A stretch of DNA of 64,000 nucleotides from Lysobacteraceae bacterium PS02340 (GTDB lineage Bacteria; Pseudomonadota; Gammaproteobacteria; Xanthomonadales; Xanthomonadaceae): contig JASCOC010000005.1 of assembly GCA_029959605.1 (NCBI GenBank), positions 62,001-126,000 of the forward strand, given 5' to 3'. The notes beneath the pieces are model-generated. The model was not told where the DNA came from. It saw nothing but the letters and a program-made list of their open reading frames with translations, and made no database searches. This document shows positions 1 through 7,729 of the stretch, one piece after another. The translations under genes were made by a program, and so were the position numbers. Each line of letters starts with the position of its first letter. Position 1 is the first letter of the stretch.

Positions 1-1
1 C

Positions 2-1054
2 GACCACGTGACCGCGACCCATCCCGCGCGCAGCGACCGTCTCGCGGCGATCGGCGATGGCTGGATGGAAGCCTGCAGCCAGGCGGGCCGCGCCGACTGC
101 CAGGGCGGCACCGGCACGGGCACGCCGCCGCCGCAGACGACGCCGTCTCCGCGCAGTGCGTCCGTGCGACTGCCGACGCCGTCCGCGCAGACCATTCCGT
201 TCAAGTACGGGCGTTTCGTCGTGGACGAAACCGGACGCCTCGATCCCGGCCTGCTCAAGGGCCTCGATACCGCGCTCTACGATCTCGCGCAGACACAGGG
301 CATCGAACTGGCGCTACTGGTCGTCGACGACCTGCATGGCATGACCGCGCGGGACTACGCATGGGCGATGCTGCGGCAATTGCGGATCGGCAAGCTGGAT
401 CTCGGCAATGGCGGCGTGTTCGTCGTCGCGCCCGGCCAGGGCACCTCTGCGGTGGCATTCGCGCCGGGCATCGCCAAGCAGCTGGAGTTCGCCGATCCGG
501 TGAAACAGTTTGATCGCTGGATCGACGAATCGTGGCAGCGCGACTGCCAGGATGCGGACGGGTGTGGCATCTCCAGCCGGAGCCTGCTCGGCATCGTCGA
601 GTCGCAGGTGCGTTCGCTGACCAGCAGCGGCGTGCAGTTCCAGATCCGCTTCCAGTCGATCCAGGAGGTGCTGGACTTCTCCGCCGCGCGGTTGGCCGAA
701 CGTCGCGCAGGCCGCGAGTGGGACGACGAGCGCGACCAGGCGCTGGGATCGCTGACCCGCTTCACGGCCACCGTCACCGATCTGACACCCGAACCCGAGC
801 AGCTCAAGGTCAACGAGAACGTGGTGCGCGACGGCCGCTGGCGGGCCGTCGTGGTCCGTACCGAGGACGGCAAGGACACCACGCTGTACCTGCAGCCGCA
901 GACCGAACAGCTGATGCCGGGTGGACGGCTGGAGGTCGGCAAGCGCTACAGCTTCGTCGGCGAGCTGATGTCGACCGGCGCCTTCCACACCGACCAGGGC
1001 GTCCTGCAGGGCAACGTGCAGCTCTGGCTTTTCAGTTACGACCCGCTCGACTGA
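2..1054 (+). CDS. TPM-domain protein, 5' end outside window
   Basis: The frame is open to the left edge of the window, and the first in-frame start (GTG at 8) gives a polar N terminus with no signal peptide, so the real start is probably upstream. Residues about 68-200 counted from that GTG look like a TPM domain (YgcG/psb32/MOLO-1 family): FVVDETGRLD, then a repeated VVDD core and a GNGGVFVVAPG stretch. TPM proteins are usually exported or membrane-tethered and sit in the periplasm; some members act on photosystem repair or as phosphatases, but no role can be assigned here. The C-terminal 120 residues form a separate region, probably an OB-like beta domain, with no motif I recognise. Domain call fairly safe, function unknown. 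Confidence 0.7.
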   Translation, partial: DHVTATHPARSDRLAAIGDGWMEACSQAGRADCQGGTGTGTPPPQTTPSPRSASVRLPTPSAQTIPFKYGRFVVDETGRLDPGLLKGLDTALYDLAQTQGIELALLVVDDLHGMTARDYAWAMLRQLRIGKLDLGNGGVFVVAPGQGTSAVAFAPGIAKQLEFADPVKQFDRWIDESWQRDCQDADGCGISSRSLLGIVESQVRSLTSSGVQFQIRFQSIQEVLDFSAARLAERRAGREWDDERDQALGSLTRFTATVTDLTPEPEQLKVNENVVRDGRWRAVVVRTEDGKDTTLYLQPQTEQLMPGGRLEVGKRYSFVGELMSTGAFHTDQGVLQGNVQLWLFSYDPLD

Positions 1055-1147
1055 GCACGATGGCCGTTCGCGGATGCCGCGTCCACGTCGGCATCCGCGA
1101 GGCGCGCGCATACTGCGCGTTCAATCTCCGACACAGGGAAATCCGTC

Positions 1148-1444
1148 ATGACACGTCTCCGAATCGCGCTGCTCGCCGCCTCCCTGGCCGGGCTGACCGC
1201 CTGCGCGACGACTGGCGGTTCCGGCCTGCCCGACGGCGTGCCTGCCGATGCCGAGCAGGTGACCCGCACCGAGTCCAACGGCGACCAGATCACCGAGTAC
1301 CGCATCGCCGGCCAGCTGCGCGCGGTGCAGGTCGTGCCCTCGCGCGGTCCGGCGTATTTCCTCTACGACCGCGACGGCGACGGCAGCATCGACGGCGACC
1401 GCGACGACGTACCGCAGACCTATTTCAAGCTGTTCGGCTGGTAA
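1148..1444 (+). CDS. small DUF2782-type lipoprotein
   Basis: A 98-residue protein with a lipoprotein signal: hydrophobic stretch ending in LAGLTAC, so Cys about residue 19 would be lipidated. The remainder matches the DUF2782 pattern as I know it: an ITEYRIAGQL segment, then GPAYFLYDRDGDG, ending in an aromatic-rich FKLFGW. In gammaproteobacteria such genes commonly sit next to polA and have no established function. The start is supported by AGGGAA about 8 nt upstream of the ATG. It lies 93 nt after the TPM gene, and the next gene begins 4 nt after its stop, so it is probably co-transcribed with the oxidoreductase. Confidence 0.75.
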   Translation: MTRLRIALLAASLAGLTACATTGGSGLPDGVPADAEQVTRTESNGDQITEYRIAGQLRAVQVVPSRGPAYFLYDRDGDGSIDGDRDDVPQTYFKLFGW

Positions 1445-1448
1445 GTCC

Positions 1449-2492
1449 GTGGGCGAGGTGTTGCGCGTCGCGCTGGTCGGCTATGGCCTCGCGGGTCGCG
1501 TGTTCCATGCGCCGCTGATCCAGGCGACGCCCGGACTGGCGCTGCACACCGCGGTGTCCAGCGACGCAGGCAAGGTCCTCGCGGACTTTCCCGATTTGCG
1601 CGTCGTCGCGGATCCGCAGACTGCGTTCGATGATCCTGCAATCGATCTCGTCGTCATCGCTTCGCCCAACGCGACACATGCGCCGCTGGCGATCGCGGCG
1701 CTGCAGGCCGGCAAGCATGTCGTCGTCGACAAACCGTTCGCGATCGATCTGCGCGAAGCGCTGGAGGTCGCCGCGGCAGCACGCGCGAGCAGCCGACTGC
1801 TCGGCGTGTTCCACAACCGTCGCTGGGATGCCGATTTCCTCGCGCTGCGTACGCTGGTCGAGGCCGGCACGCTGGGCGACATTGCCGAAGTCCATTCGCA
1901 TTTCGATCGATTCCGCCCGACCGTGCCCGATCGCTGGCGCGAACGCGCGTGTCCGGGCGCGGGGCTGTGGCTGGATCTCGGCCCGCATCTGGTCGATCAG
2001 GCCCTGCAGCTGTTCGGCGTGCCGGATGCGGTGCAGGCCGACATCGCGATCCAGCGCACTGGCGCCGTGGTCGACGACTACTTCCATGTGGTGCTGCGCT
2101 ATCCGCGACTGCGCGTGATCCTGCATGCGGGCGCGCTGGTGCCTGGCGCCAGCCTGCGGTTCGCGGTGCACGGCAGCGGAGGGAGCTGGTTCAAGCATGG
2201 ACTCGATCCGCAGGAAGCCGCGTTGCGTGCAGGCGGCGTACCGGGCGCGGAGGGCTGGGGCGTCGATCCAGCGCCCGGGCAACTACTGCGCGTGGACGCG
2301 GACGGCACGCTGCCTGACGCGCCATCGCCGACACCCGCGGGTGATTACCGCGCGTTCTATGCCGGCATACGCGATGCGATTTGCGAAAGTGCGCCGCCGC
2401 CGGTCACTCTCGACGAAGCACTCGATGTCATGCGCGCATTGCAGGCGGGCATCGACAGCGCGGCGAACGGGCATGTGGTGGCACTGACGTAG
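1449..2492 (+). CDS. Gfo/Idh/MocA family NAD(P)-dependent oxidoreductase
   Basis: The 347-residue product has an N-terminal Rossmann fold (ALVGYGLAGRVFHAPL, residues about 6-21) and the family's VVIASPNATHAPLA and GKHVVVDKPFA segments, whose EKP/DKP lysine is a catalytic residue in the family. The C-terminal half is the usual alpha/beta substrate domain. The FHAPLI and DRFRP features place it near the YdgJ-type branch. These enzymes are cytoplasmic and oxidise or reduce sugars, inositols or related alcohols; the substrate cannot be read from the sequence. The start is a GTG 4 nt after the previous stop. The gene converges on the S46 peptidase gene with a hairpin between them. Confidence 0.85.
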   Translation: MGEVLRVALVGYGLAGRVFHAPLIQATPGLALHTAVSSDAGKVLADFPDLRVVADPQTAFDDPAIDLVVIASPNATHAPLAIAALQAGKHVVVDKPFAIDLREALEVAAAARASSRLLGVFHNRRWDADFLALRTLVEAGTLGDIAEVHSHFDRFRPTVPDRWRERACPGAGLWLDLGPHLVDQALQLFGVPDAVQADIAIQRTGAVVDDYFHVVLRYPRLRVILHAGALVPGASLRFAVHGSGGSWFKHGLDPQEAALRAGGVPGAEGWGVDPAPGQLLRVDADGTLPDAPSPTPAGDYRAFYAGIRDAICESAPPPVTLDEALDVMRALQAGIDSAANGHVVALT

Positions 2493-2504
2493 ACACATAT
2501 GCGA

Positions 2505-2530
2505 ACGGCGCCCCGAATCCGGGACGCCGT
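2505..2530. terminator. hairpin between convergent genes
   Basis: ACGGCG (2505-2510) pairs with CGCCGT (2525-2530), and inside it CCCG pairs with CGGG around a short loop. It lies between the stop codons of two convergent genes and could terminate both. No long T run follows on either strand, so it is only terminator-like. Confidence 0.4.
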
Positions 2531-2556
2531 CCGTGTGACGCACGTGCAGAACGCGA

Positions 2557-4644
2557 TCAGTTCTGCAGCAGCTCACCCACCAGCGCATCGGCGCCGTAGA
2601 CCGACTTCAGCGATTCGATGATCGCCGCGCTGTGCACCGACACCGTGCGGTTGAGCTTGGGGTCGTACCAGAAGCTGCCGCCCAGCGAGTGGATGTTGCC
2701 GTCGAACGCGAGGCCGATGACCTGGGCGTCGCGGTTGATCACCGGGCTGCCGGAGTTGCCGCCGATGATGTCGTTGGTACTGACGAAGTTGAAACGCGTG
2801 TCCTGAGCGATGCGGCCTTGCGCGTCCAGCCAGCGCTTCGGCAACGCATACGGCTCGGCGCCGGTGTTGCGCGCGAACACGCCGCCCATCGTCGTGAACG
2901 GTTCGATCGCCTTGCCGTTCTCCTCCCAGCCGGCGACATCGCCGTAGGACAGGCGCAGGGTGAACGTCGCGTCCGGATACACCGTGGTGCCGAGCTTGTC
3001 GAAGCGCACCTTGGCGATCTGCGTGGCGGCGCGCGATTCGATCGACGCGACCTCCGACTCCTGCCGCTGCCGCACCGCACGTGCCGGTGCATCCACTGCG
3101 CGGGCCAGACGGATGAAGGGATCGTCCGAGGCTTCGATCGCCGCGGCGCCGCCGTTCCACAGGCGCTCGCGCTCGGCGACGTCGGCGAGCTTCGAGCCTT
3201 CGACGAGTGCCTTGGCGACCTGCGCGGGCGACTGCGTGCCCAGCACGGACTTCACCAGCGGATCGTCGGTGCCCAGCAGCTCGCGGAACTTGGTCAGCGA
3301 CCAGGTCAGCTTGGCGATCTCGAACTCGGAATACACCGGCGCCTTGCTCAGCAGGGTCTGGCGCAGACGGCCCTGGCCGGCGTCCTGGAATTCCGGCAGA
3401 CGTGCGTCGTTGGCCTTCGCACGCTCGGTGCCGCCGCGCACCAGCGTGCGGGCGATGCCGAACAGGCGCGAGTCGAAACCGCGGCCCTGCTCGAGCAGCA
3501 TGTAGGGCACGGCGAGCTGACGTGCGACGACCTGCGCTGCTTCCACCTCGTTCCACGGCGCGGCGTCCACACCGTCGCGCAGACGCGCTTCCTCGGCGCG
3601 CTTGCCGGCGAACACCTGCGGGTCGAGCAGCGCCTGCAACTGGCCGCGGAACACCTTATAGCTGTTGTCGGTGAACGTGAGGTCCGACTGCGCCTGACGC
3701 GCGGCTTCCTCGTCGCTGCGGCCGTACTGGCCCAGCATCGCGCGGCGTTCGGCCAGCCAAAGCAGGTTGTTGATCAGGCTGACGTCGCGCACGGTTTCCA
3801 GCTGCGCGACGGTGAGCTGGCGCTGGGTGCGTCCCGGGTGGCCGGTGACCATCACCAGTTCGCCCGGCTCGGCGCCCTCGGGCTTGAGCGTGAAGTGGTG
3901 CTCGACGTTCGCCGGCTTGCCGTCCTCGTAGGCGCGCAGCAGCGCAGCGTCGAGGTTGTAGCGCGGGAAATTGAAATTGTCGGGATCGCCGCCGAAGAAG
4001 CCGACCGAGTACTCGGGTGTGAACACCAGGCGCACGTCGGAGTAGCGGTGGTAGCGATACAGATGCTGCTGGCCGCCGTTGTAGAGCTCGACCACATCGC
4101 AGCGCGTCTTCGCCTCGTCGTCGCCGACGCACTCCGATTCGATGCGGCTCTTCTCGGCGTTGCGCGCGTCCACGTAGGCCTGGCCCTGCTTGCCTTCGGC
4201 CGCGCTGGCCAACCGCCCGCTGACATCCGTGATCGCGCGCAGCACATTGAGTTCTTCGGCCGGGCACTGCAGTTCCTCGCCGCGCGCATCGGCGACGAAA
4301 CCGTCGTTCTGCAGATCGCGCTGCGGCGAGGACAGGCCCTGCACACAGCCGACGACGCAATGCGCGTTCGTCAGCACGAGGCCATCAGGGGACACGAACG
4401 AACCCGAACAGCCACCGGCCAGGCGCACCGAAGACTGCATCGCGTGGTCCACCCACGCCTGGTCCGGCGCGAACTGGTACTGCGACTGCAGCTGCGCCTT
4501 GGGCAGGTTGTCGAGTGTCCACATGCCTTCGGCGGCGAATGCGGCGGGCGCCCCTGCGAGGGCGAACAGCCCGCCGACCGTCGCGGCGAAGCGCGTGCGT
4601 GTCCGGGGGCGGAATGGGGCGGGCGTGGAAGCGGCGGACGCCAT
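2557..4644 (-). CDS. S46 family exported dipeptidyl peptidase (DPP7-like)
   Basis: The product is 695 residues from the ATG at 4644, chosen because GGAGA lies just upstream and a signal peptide follows (cleavage near AFAAEG, residue about 38). S46 peptidases remove dipeptides from peptide N termini in the periplasm. The catalytic His is in LTNAHC (His95), the Asp in the FPRYNLD segment, and the Ser in GGNSGSP (Ser about 631). Eighteen residues after that Ser is a Gly (AFDGN). Family members with Gly at this position (DPP7) prefer hydrophobic P1 residues, whereas DPP11 has Arg and prefers acidic P1. The Gly reading is by eye against remembered sequences. Transcribed alone, convergent with the oxidoreductase. 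Confidence 0.9.
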   Translation of the reverse strand: MASAASTPAPFRPRTRTRFAATVGGLFALAGAPAAFAAEGMWTLDNLPKAQLQSQYQFAPDQAWVDHAMQSSVRLAGGCSGSFVSPDGLVLTNAHCVVGCVQGLSSPQRDLQNDGFVADARGEELQCPAEELNVLRAITDVSGRLASAAEGKQGQAYVDARNAEKSRIESECVGDDEAKTRCDVVELYNGGQQHLYRYHRYSDVRLVFTPEYSVGFFGGDPDNFNFPRYNLDAALLRAYEDGKPANVEHHFTLKPEGAEPGELVMVTGHPGRTQRQLTVAQLETVRDVSLINNLLWLAERRAMLGQYGRSDEEAARQAQSDLTFTDNSYKVFRGQLQALLDPQVFAGKRAEEARLRDGVDAAPWNEVEAAQVVARQLAVPYMLLEQGRGFDSRLFGIARTLVRGGTERAKANDARLPEFQDAGQGRLRQTLLSKAPVYSEFEIAKLTWSLTKFRELLGTDDPLVKSVLGTQSPAQVAKALVEGSKLADVAERERLWNGGAAAIEASDDPFIRLARAVDAPARAVRQRQESEVASIESRAATQIAKVRFDKLGTTVYPDATFTLRLSYGDVAGWEENGKAIEPFTTMGGVFARNTGAEPYALPKRWLDAQGRIAQDTRFNFVSTNDIIGGNSGSPVINRDAQVIGLAFDGNIHSLGGSFWYDPKLNRTVSVHSAAIIESLKSVYGADALVGELLQN

Positions 4645-4824
4645 GGAATCTCCAGTCGAAGCGGCCGCGTCGCGGCCGAAGGCCGCCCAGCGTACGCGCA
4701 CGTGTCCCCGCGGGCGTGGCCGGAAGGTCATGGTCGGACATGCCGGTTTGGTCTACACGCCGCATTCACGTACGATCGGTGCGCGCGCGACACATGGAGG
4801 GCTGTCGCCAGTCCGAGGAGCCCG

Positions 4825-5070
4825 ATGCACCACCCCGACCGCCGCAAACCCGATCATCCGGACGCCGCCGCGCTCCGCGCCGGGCTCACGCCTGCGCAGA
4901 CCAGCGCGATCGCGACACTCGAACAGTTCGGCTGGACCCTGCGCTTCGTGCGCCGTCCGCTGTTCCGCGACCCGGTGCCGGTGCTGTTCGAGAAGAACGG
5001 CAGCCGCTGGATCGTCGTCGATGGCGACGGCACGCTCGACGAAAGCCAGAGCTTCGAAATCCGCGACTGA
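4825..5070 (+). CDS. conserved hypothetical protein, 81 residues
   Basis: A small cytoplasmic protein with a strong ribosome site (GAGGAG, 4 nt before the ATG). It has a recognisable layout: LTPAQTSAIATLEQFGW, then LRFVRRPLF with a VPVLFEKNG strand and a C-terminal acidic tail. I recall similar short proteins in xanthomonads and pseudomonads, all of unknown function. No signal peptide, membrane segment or metal motif is visible. It is divergent from the S46 peptidase, with about 180 nt between the two starts. Confidence 0.65.
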   Translation: MHHPDRRKPDHPDAAALRAGLTPAQTSAIATLEQFGWTLRFVRRPLFRDPVPVLFEKNGSRWIVVDGDGTLDESQSFEIRD

Positions 5071-5168
5071 CGCCCGACGGCCGACGCCGCCGGCTGTTCA
5101 GCTGAATGCGCATGACCGTCACGACCGGCCCGCTAGCATCCGGCCGTCTTCCACGACAGGAGCGGCCG

Positions 5169-5348
5169 ATGTCTTCGTTTTCCATCTACCTCGTGGGCAT
5201 GGCCGTGCTGATCGGCGGACTTGCCTACGGCGCCCACCTCGCCGGCCTTGCGCCGCAATGGATCGCCGTCGGCGTCATCGTGCTGCTGGGCCTGGGCATC
5301 GTGAAGGCGGTCTCGCGCACGCGGCGCCTGGATCCGCCGTCGGCCTGA
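5169..5348 (+). CDS. small membrane protein, 59 residues
   Basis: The start is the ATG at 5169, preceded by AGGAG with a 6-nt spacer; a longer in-frame reading from 5106 has no such site. The product is nearly all hydrophobic, with two predicted transmembrane helices (residues about 4-26 and 30-46) and a short basic tail (SRTRRLD), so the C terminus should be cytoplasmic. No function can be assigned. It lies about 100 nt after the 81-residue gene and converges on uvrD, from which a repeat element separates it. Confidence 0.6.
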   Translation: MSSFSIYLVGMAVLIGGLAYGAHLAGLAPQWIAVGVIVLLGLGIVKAVSRTRRLDPPSA

Positions 5349-5367
5349 TCGAAAAGCGGTTGCGTTG

Positions 5368-5509
5368 GAACCTGTTCACGAACTGTCGCGAGCGCAGCCG
5401 GATGGCGCGTGGCGGAGCGCAGAAAGCGCAGTGTACGTGCTGGTACATGAGCACTTCGAGCACCGCACGCGCGTCATCCGGCAAGCGCAGCAAGATCGTG
5501 GACAGGTTC
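5368..5509. repeat. short element with 12-bp terminal inverted repeats
   Basis: GAACCTGTTCAC (5368-5379) recurs in inverted form as GTGGACAGGTTC (5498-5509) with one mismatch. Inside is a small dyad, TGTAC/GTACA (5432-5447). The 142-bp unit has no convincing reading frame and ends directly against the uvrD stop codon. The layout suggests a MITE- or REP-like mobile repeat between convergent genes. Only one copy is seen here, so repetitiveness is inferred. Confidence 0.5.
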
Positions 5510-7687
5510 TCAGGCCGGTTGCAGGTTCGCGTACGCCAGCACCAGCCACTTGCTGCCGGCATCGTCGAAATTGACCTGCACGCGTGCATGCGCGCCGTCG
5601 CCTTCGATGTCGGTGACGGTGCCGCTGCCGAACTTCACGTGGGTGACGTTCTGGCCCAGACGCACGCCCACCGACGGTGCAAGGCTGGCGTGACCGAAGT
5701 CGCGCTGGCGCTGCGGGAACGAGGCGCGCGTGGGCTGCGCCTTCGGCCGCACTTCGTGCAGCAGCACCGGCGGGATCTCGCGCAGGAAGCGTGACGGCAC
5801 GCCGAACATGTCCTGGCCGTGCAGACGCCGCGCTTCAGCGTAGGTCAGCACCAGTTTCTGCCGCGCGCGGGTGATGCCCACATAGGCGAGCCGGCGCTCT
5901 TCCTCCAGGCGCCCGCTTTCCTCGGCGGTGCGCGCGCTCGGGAACAGGCCTTCTTCCAGACCGACCAGGAACACCAGCGGGAATTCGAGGCCTTTAGCGC
6001 TGTGCAGCGTCATCAGCTGCACGCCGTCCTCGCCGGCCTGGGCCTGGCTTTCGCCGGCTTCCAGCGAGGCGTAGGCGAGGAACGCGACCATCTCGGTCAG
6101 CTGCGCGCTCTCCTCGTCGTCGCCGCGCACGAAGCGCGAGGCCACCGACACCAGTTCGTCGAGATTCTCGACCCGCGAATCGGCGCTGCCCTTGGATTCG
6201 TTGGCGTAGTGCACGCGGAGGTTCGAGCGCGCCAGCACGTGGTCGATCTTGTCCTTCAACGACAGTTCGGCCAGCTCGACCGACAGCTGGTCGATCAGCT
6301 GCGCGAACCCGGCCAGCGCGTTGCGCGCGCGGCCGGCGAGCACATTGCCCTGCGCGCTGCGGATCGCCGATTCCCACAACGGAATGCCCTGCGCGCGCGC
6401 CTGCTGACGCACCTCGTCGAGCGTGCGCTCGCCGATGCCGCGCGGCGGCGTGTTGACCGCACGCTCGAACGCCGCGTCGTCGTCGCGGTTGGCGACCAGA
6501 CGCAGATAGGCCAGCGTGTCCTTGATCTCGGCGCGTTCGAAGAAGCGCACGCCGCCGTAGACGCGGTACGGCACCTGTTCGGCGACGAGTTGTTCTTCCA
6601 TCGCGCGCGACTGCGCGTTGCTGCGGTAGAGGATCGCAATGTCGCCGTGCGAACCGCCATCGCGCACCCATTGCAGCGCGCGTTCGACCACGTAACGCGC
6701 CTCGTCGATCTCGTTGTAGGCCGCGTACAGATCGATCGGATCGCCTTCGCCGCTGTCGGTCCACAGCTGCTTGCCGAGGCGCTCGGGGTTGTGCGCGATC
6801 ACCGCGTTGGCGGCGCCGAGAATGTTGGCGCTCGAGCGGTAGTTCTGTTCGAGACGGATCGTCTCCGCGCCCGGGTAGTCGCGCAGGAAGCGCTGCACGT
6901 TCTCGACCTGGGCGCCGCGCCAGCCGTAGATCGCCTGGTCGTCGTCGCCGACCACGAACACCTTGCCGGTGTCGCCGGCGAGCACGCGCACGAAGGCGTA
7001 CTGGATCGCGTTGGTGTCCTGGAATTCGTCGACCAGCAGATGGCCGAAGCGCTGCCGGTAATGCGCGAGCAGCGCCGACGTGTCGCGCAGCAGTTCGTGC
7101 GCGCGCAGCAGGATCTCGGCGAAGTCCACCAGGCCTGCGCGGTCGCAGCGTTCCTGGTAGAGCGCATAGGCCTTGCGCATGACGTCCGACCATTCGTCGG
7201 CGCCGTCCTGAATGTGCTGCGGGCGGCGGCCTTCGTCCTTCTGCGCGTTGATCCACCAGGCGATCTGCCGCGGCGGAAAGCGCGCATCGTCGAGTTCGAG
7301 CTGCTGCACGACGCGCTTGACCAGACGCAGCTGGTCGTCGCTGTCGAGGATCTGGAAGCTCTCGGGCAGCTTCGCGTCCTGCCAGTGCAGGCGCAGCAGG
7401 CGATGGGCCAGGCCGTGGAAGGTGCCGATCCACATGCCACGTGCGCCGCTGCGCAGCTGCGCATCGACGCGGTGGCGCATCTCGGCCGCGGCCTTGTTGG
7501 TGAAGGTGACGGCGAAGATCCCGTGCGCGGGCACGCCGACGACCTCGTTCAGCCACGCGATCCGGTGGGTGAGCACGCGGGTCTTGCCGCTGCCGGCGCC
7601 GGCGAGGACGAGATAGTGGGCATCGGGCGCGGAGACAGCCTGACGCTGGGCGGCATTGAGGCCGTCGATAAGGTGTGACACATCCAT
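5510..7687 (-). CDS. uvrD: DNA helicase II, UvrD/Rep superfamily 1
   Basis: A 725-residue SF1A helicase that unwinds DNA 3'-5' in nucleotide excision and mismatch repair. Visible motifs: the LNAAQRQAV Q-motif, Walker A GAGSGKT (residues 30-36), motif II VDEFQDTN, the GDDDQAIYGWRGA motif III, EQNYRSS motif IV, TLHSAKGLEFP motif V, and YVGITRAR motif VI. The C-terminal tail ends in a Tudor-like segment (VTHVKFGSGTV) typical of UvrD and PcrA and absent from Rep. Length is normal for UvrD. The ATG at 7687 is the natural start (MDVSHLIDGLN). No gene overlaps it on either side. Confidence 0.95.
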   Translation of the reverse strand: MDVSHLIDGLNAAQRQAVSAPDAHYLVLAGAGSGKTRVLTHRIAWLNEVVGVPAHGIFAVTFTNKAAAEMRHRVDAQLRSGARGMWIGTFHGLAHRLLRLHWQDAKLPESFQILDSDDQLRLVKRVVQQLELDDARFPPRQIAWWINAQKDEGRRPQHIQDGADEWSDVMRKAYALYQERCDRAGLVDFAEILLRAHELLRDTSALLAHYRQRFGHLLVDEFQDTNAIQYAFVRVLAGDTGKVFVVGDDDQAIYGWRGAQVENVQRFLRDYPGAETIRLEQNYRSSANILGAANAVIAHNPERLGKQLWTDSGEGDPIDLYAAYNEIDEARYVVERALQWVRDGGSHGDIAILYRSNAQSRAMEEQLVAEQVPYRVYGGVRFFERAEIKDTLAYLRLVANRDDDAAFERAVNTPPRGIGERTLDEVRQQARAQGIPLWESAIRSAQGNVLAGRARNALAGFAQLIDQLSVELAELSLKDKIDHVLARSNLRVHYANESKGSADSRVENLDELVSVASRFVRGDDEESAQLTEMVAFLAYASLEAGESQAQAGEDGVQLMTLHSAKGLEFPLVFLVGLEEGLFPSARTAEESGRLEEERRLAYVGITRARQKLVLTYAEARRLHGQDMFGVPSRFLREIPPVLLHEVRPKAQPTRASFPQRQRDFGHASLAPSVGVRLGQNVTHVKFGSGTVTDIEGDGAHARVQVNFDDAGSKWLVLAYANLQPA

Positions 7688-7729
7688 CGCCGCATTCTAC
7701 GCGGTCGCCGTCGCCGGCCCTGCGACGGC

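Noticed and set aside
2632-5070. 812-codon plus-strand frame antisense to the S46 peptidase
   Set aside because: It is a GC-rich shadow of the minus-strand gene: low-complexity Arg/Ala/Gly/Asp/Val composition, no domain. Only its last 81 codons (from 4825) are a real gene.
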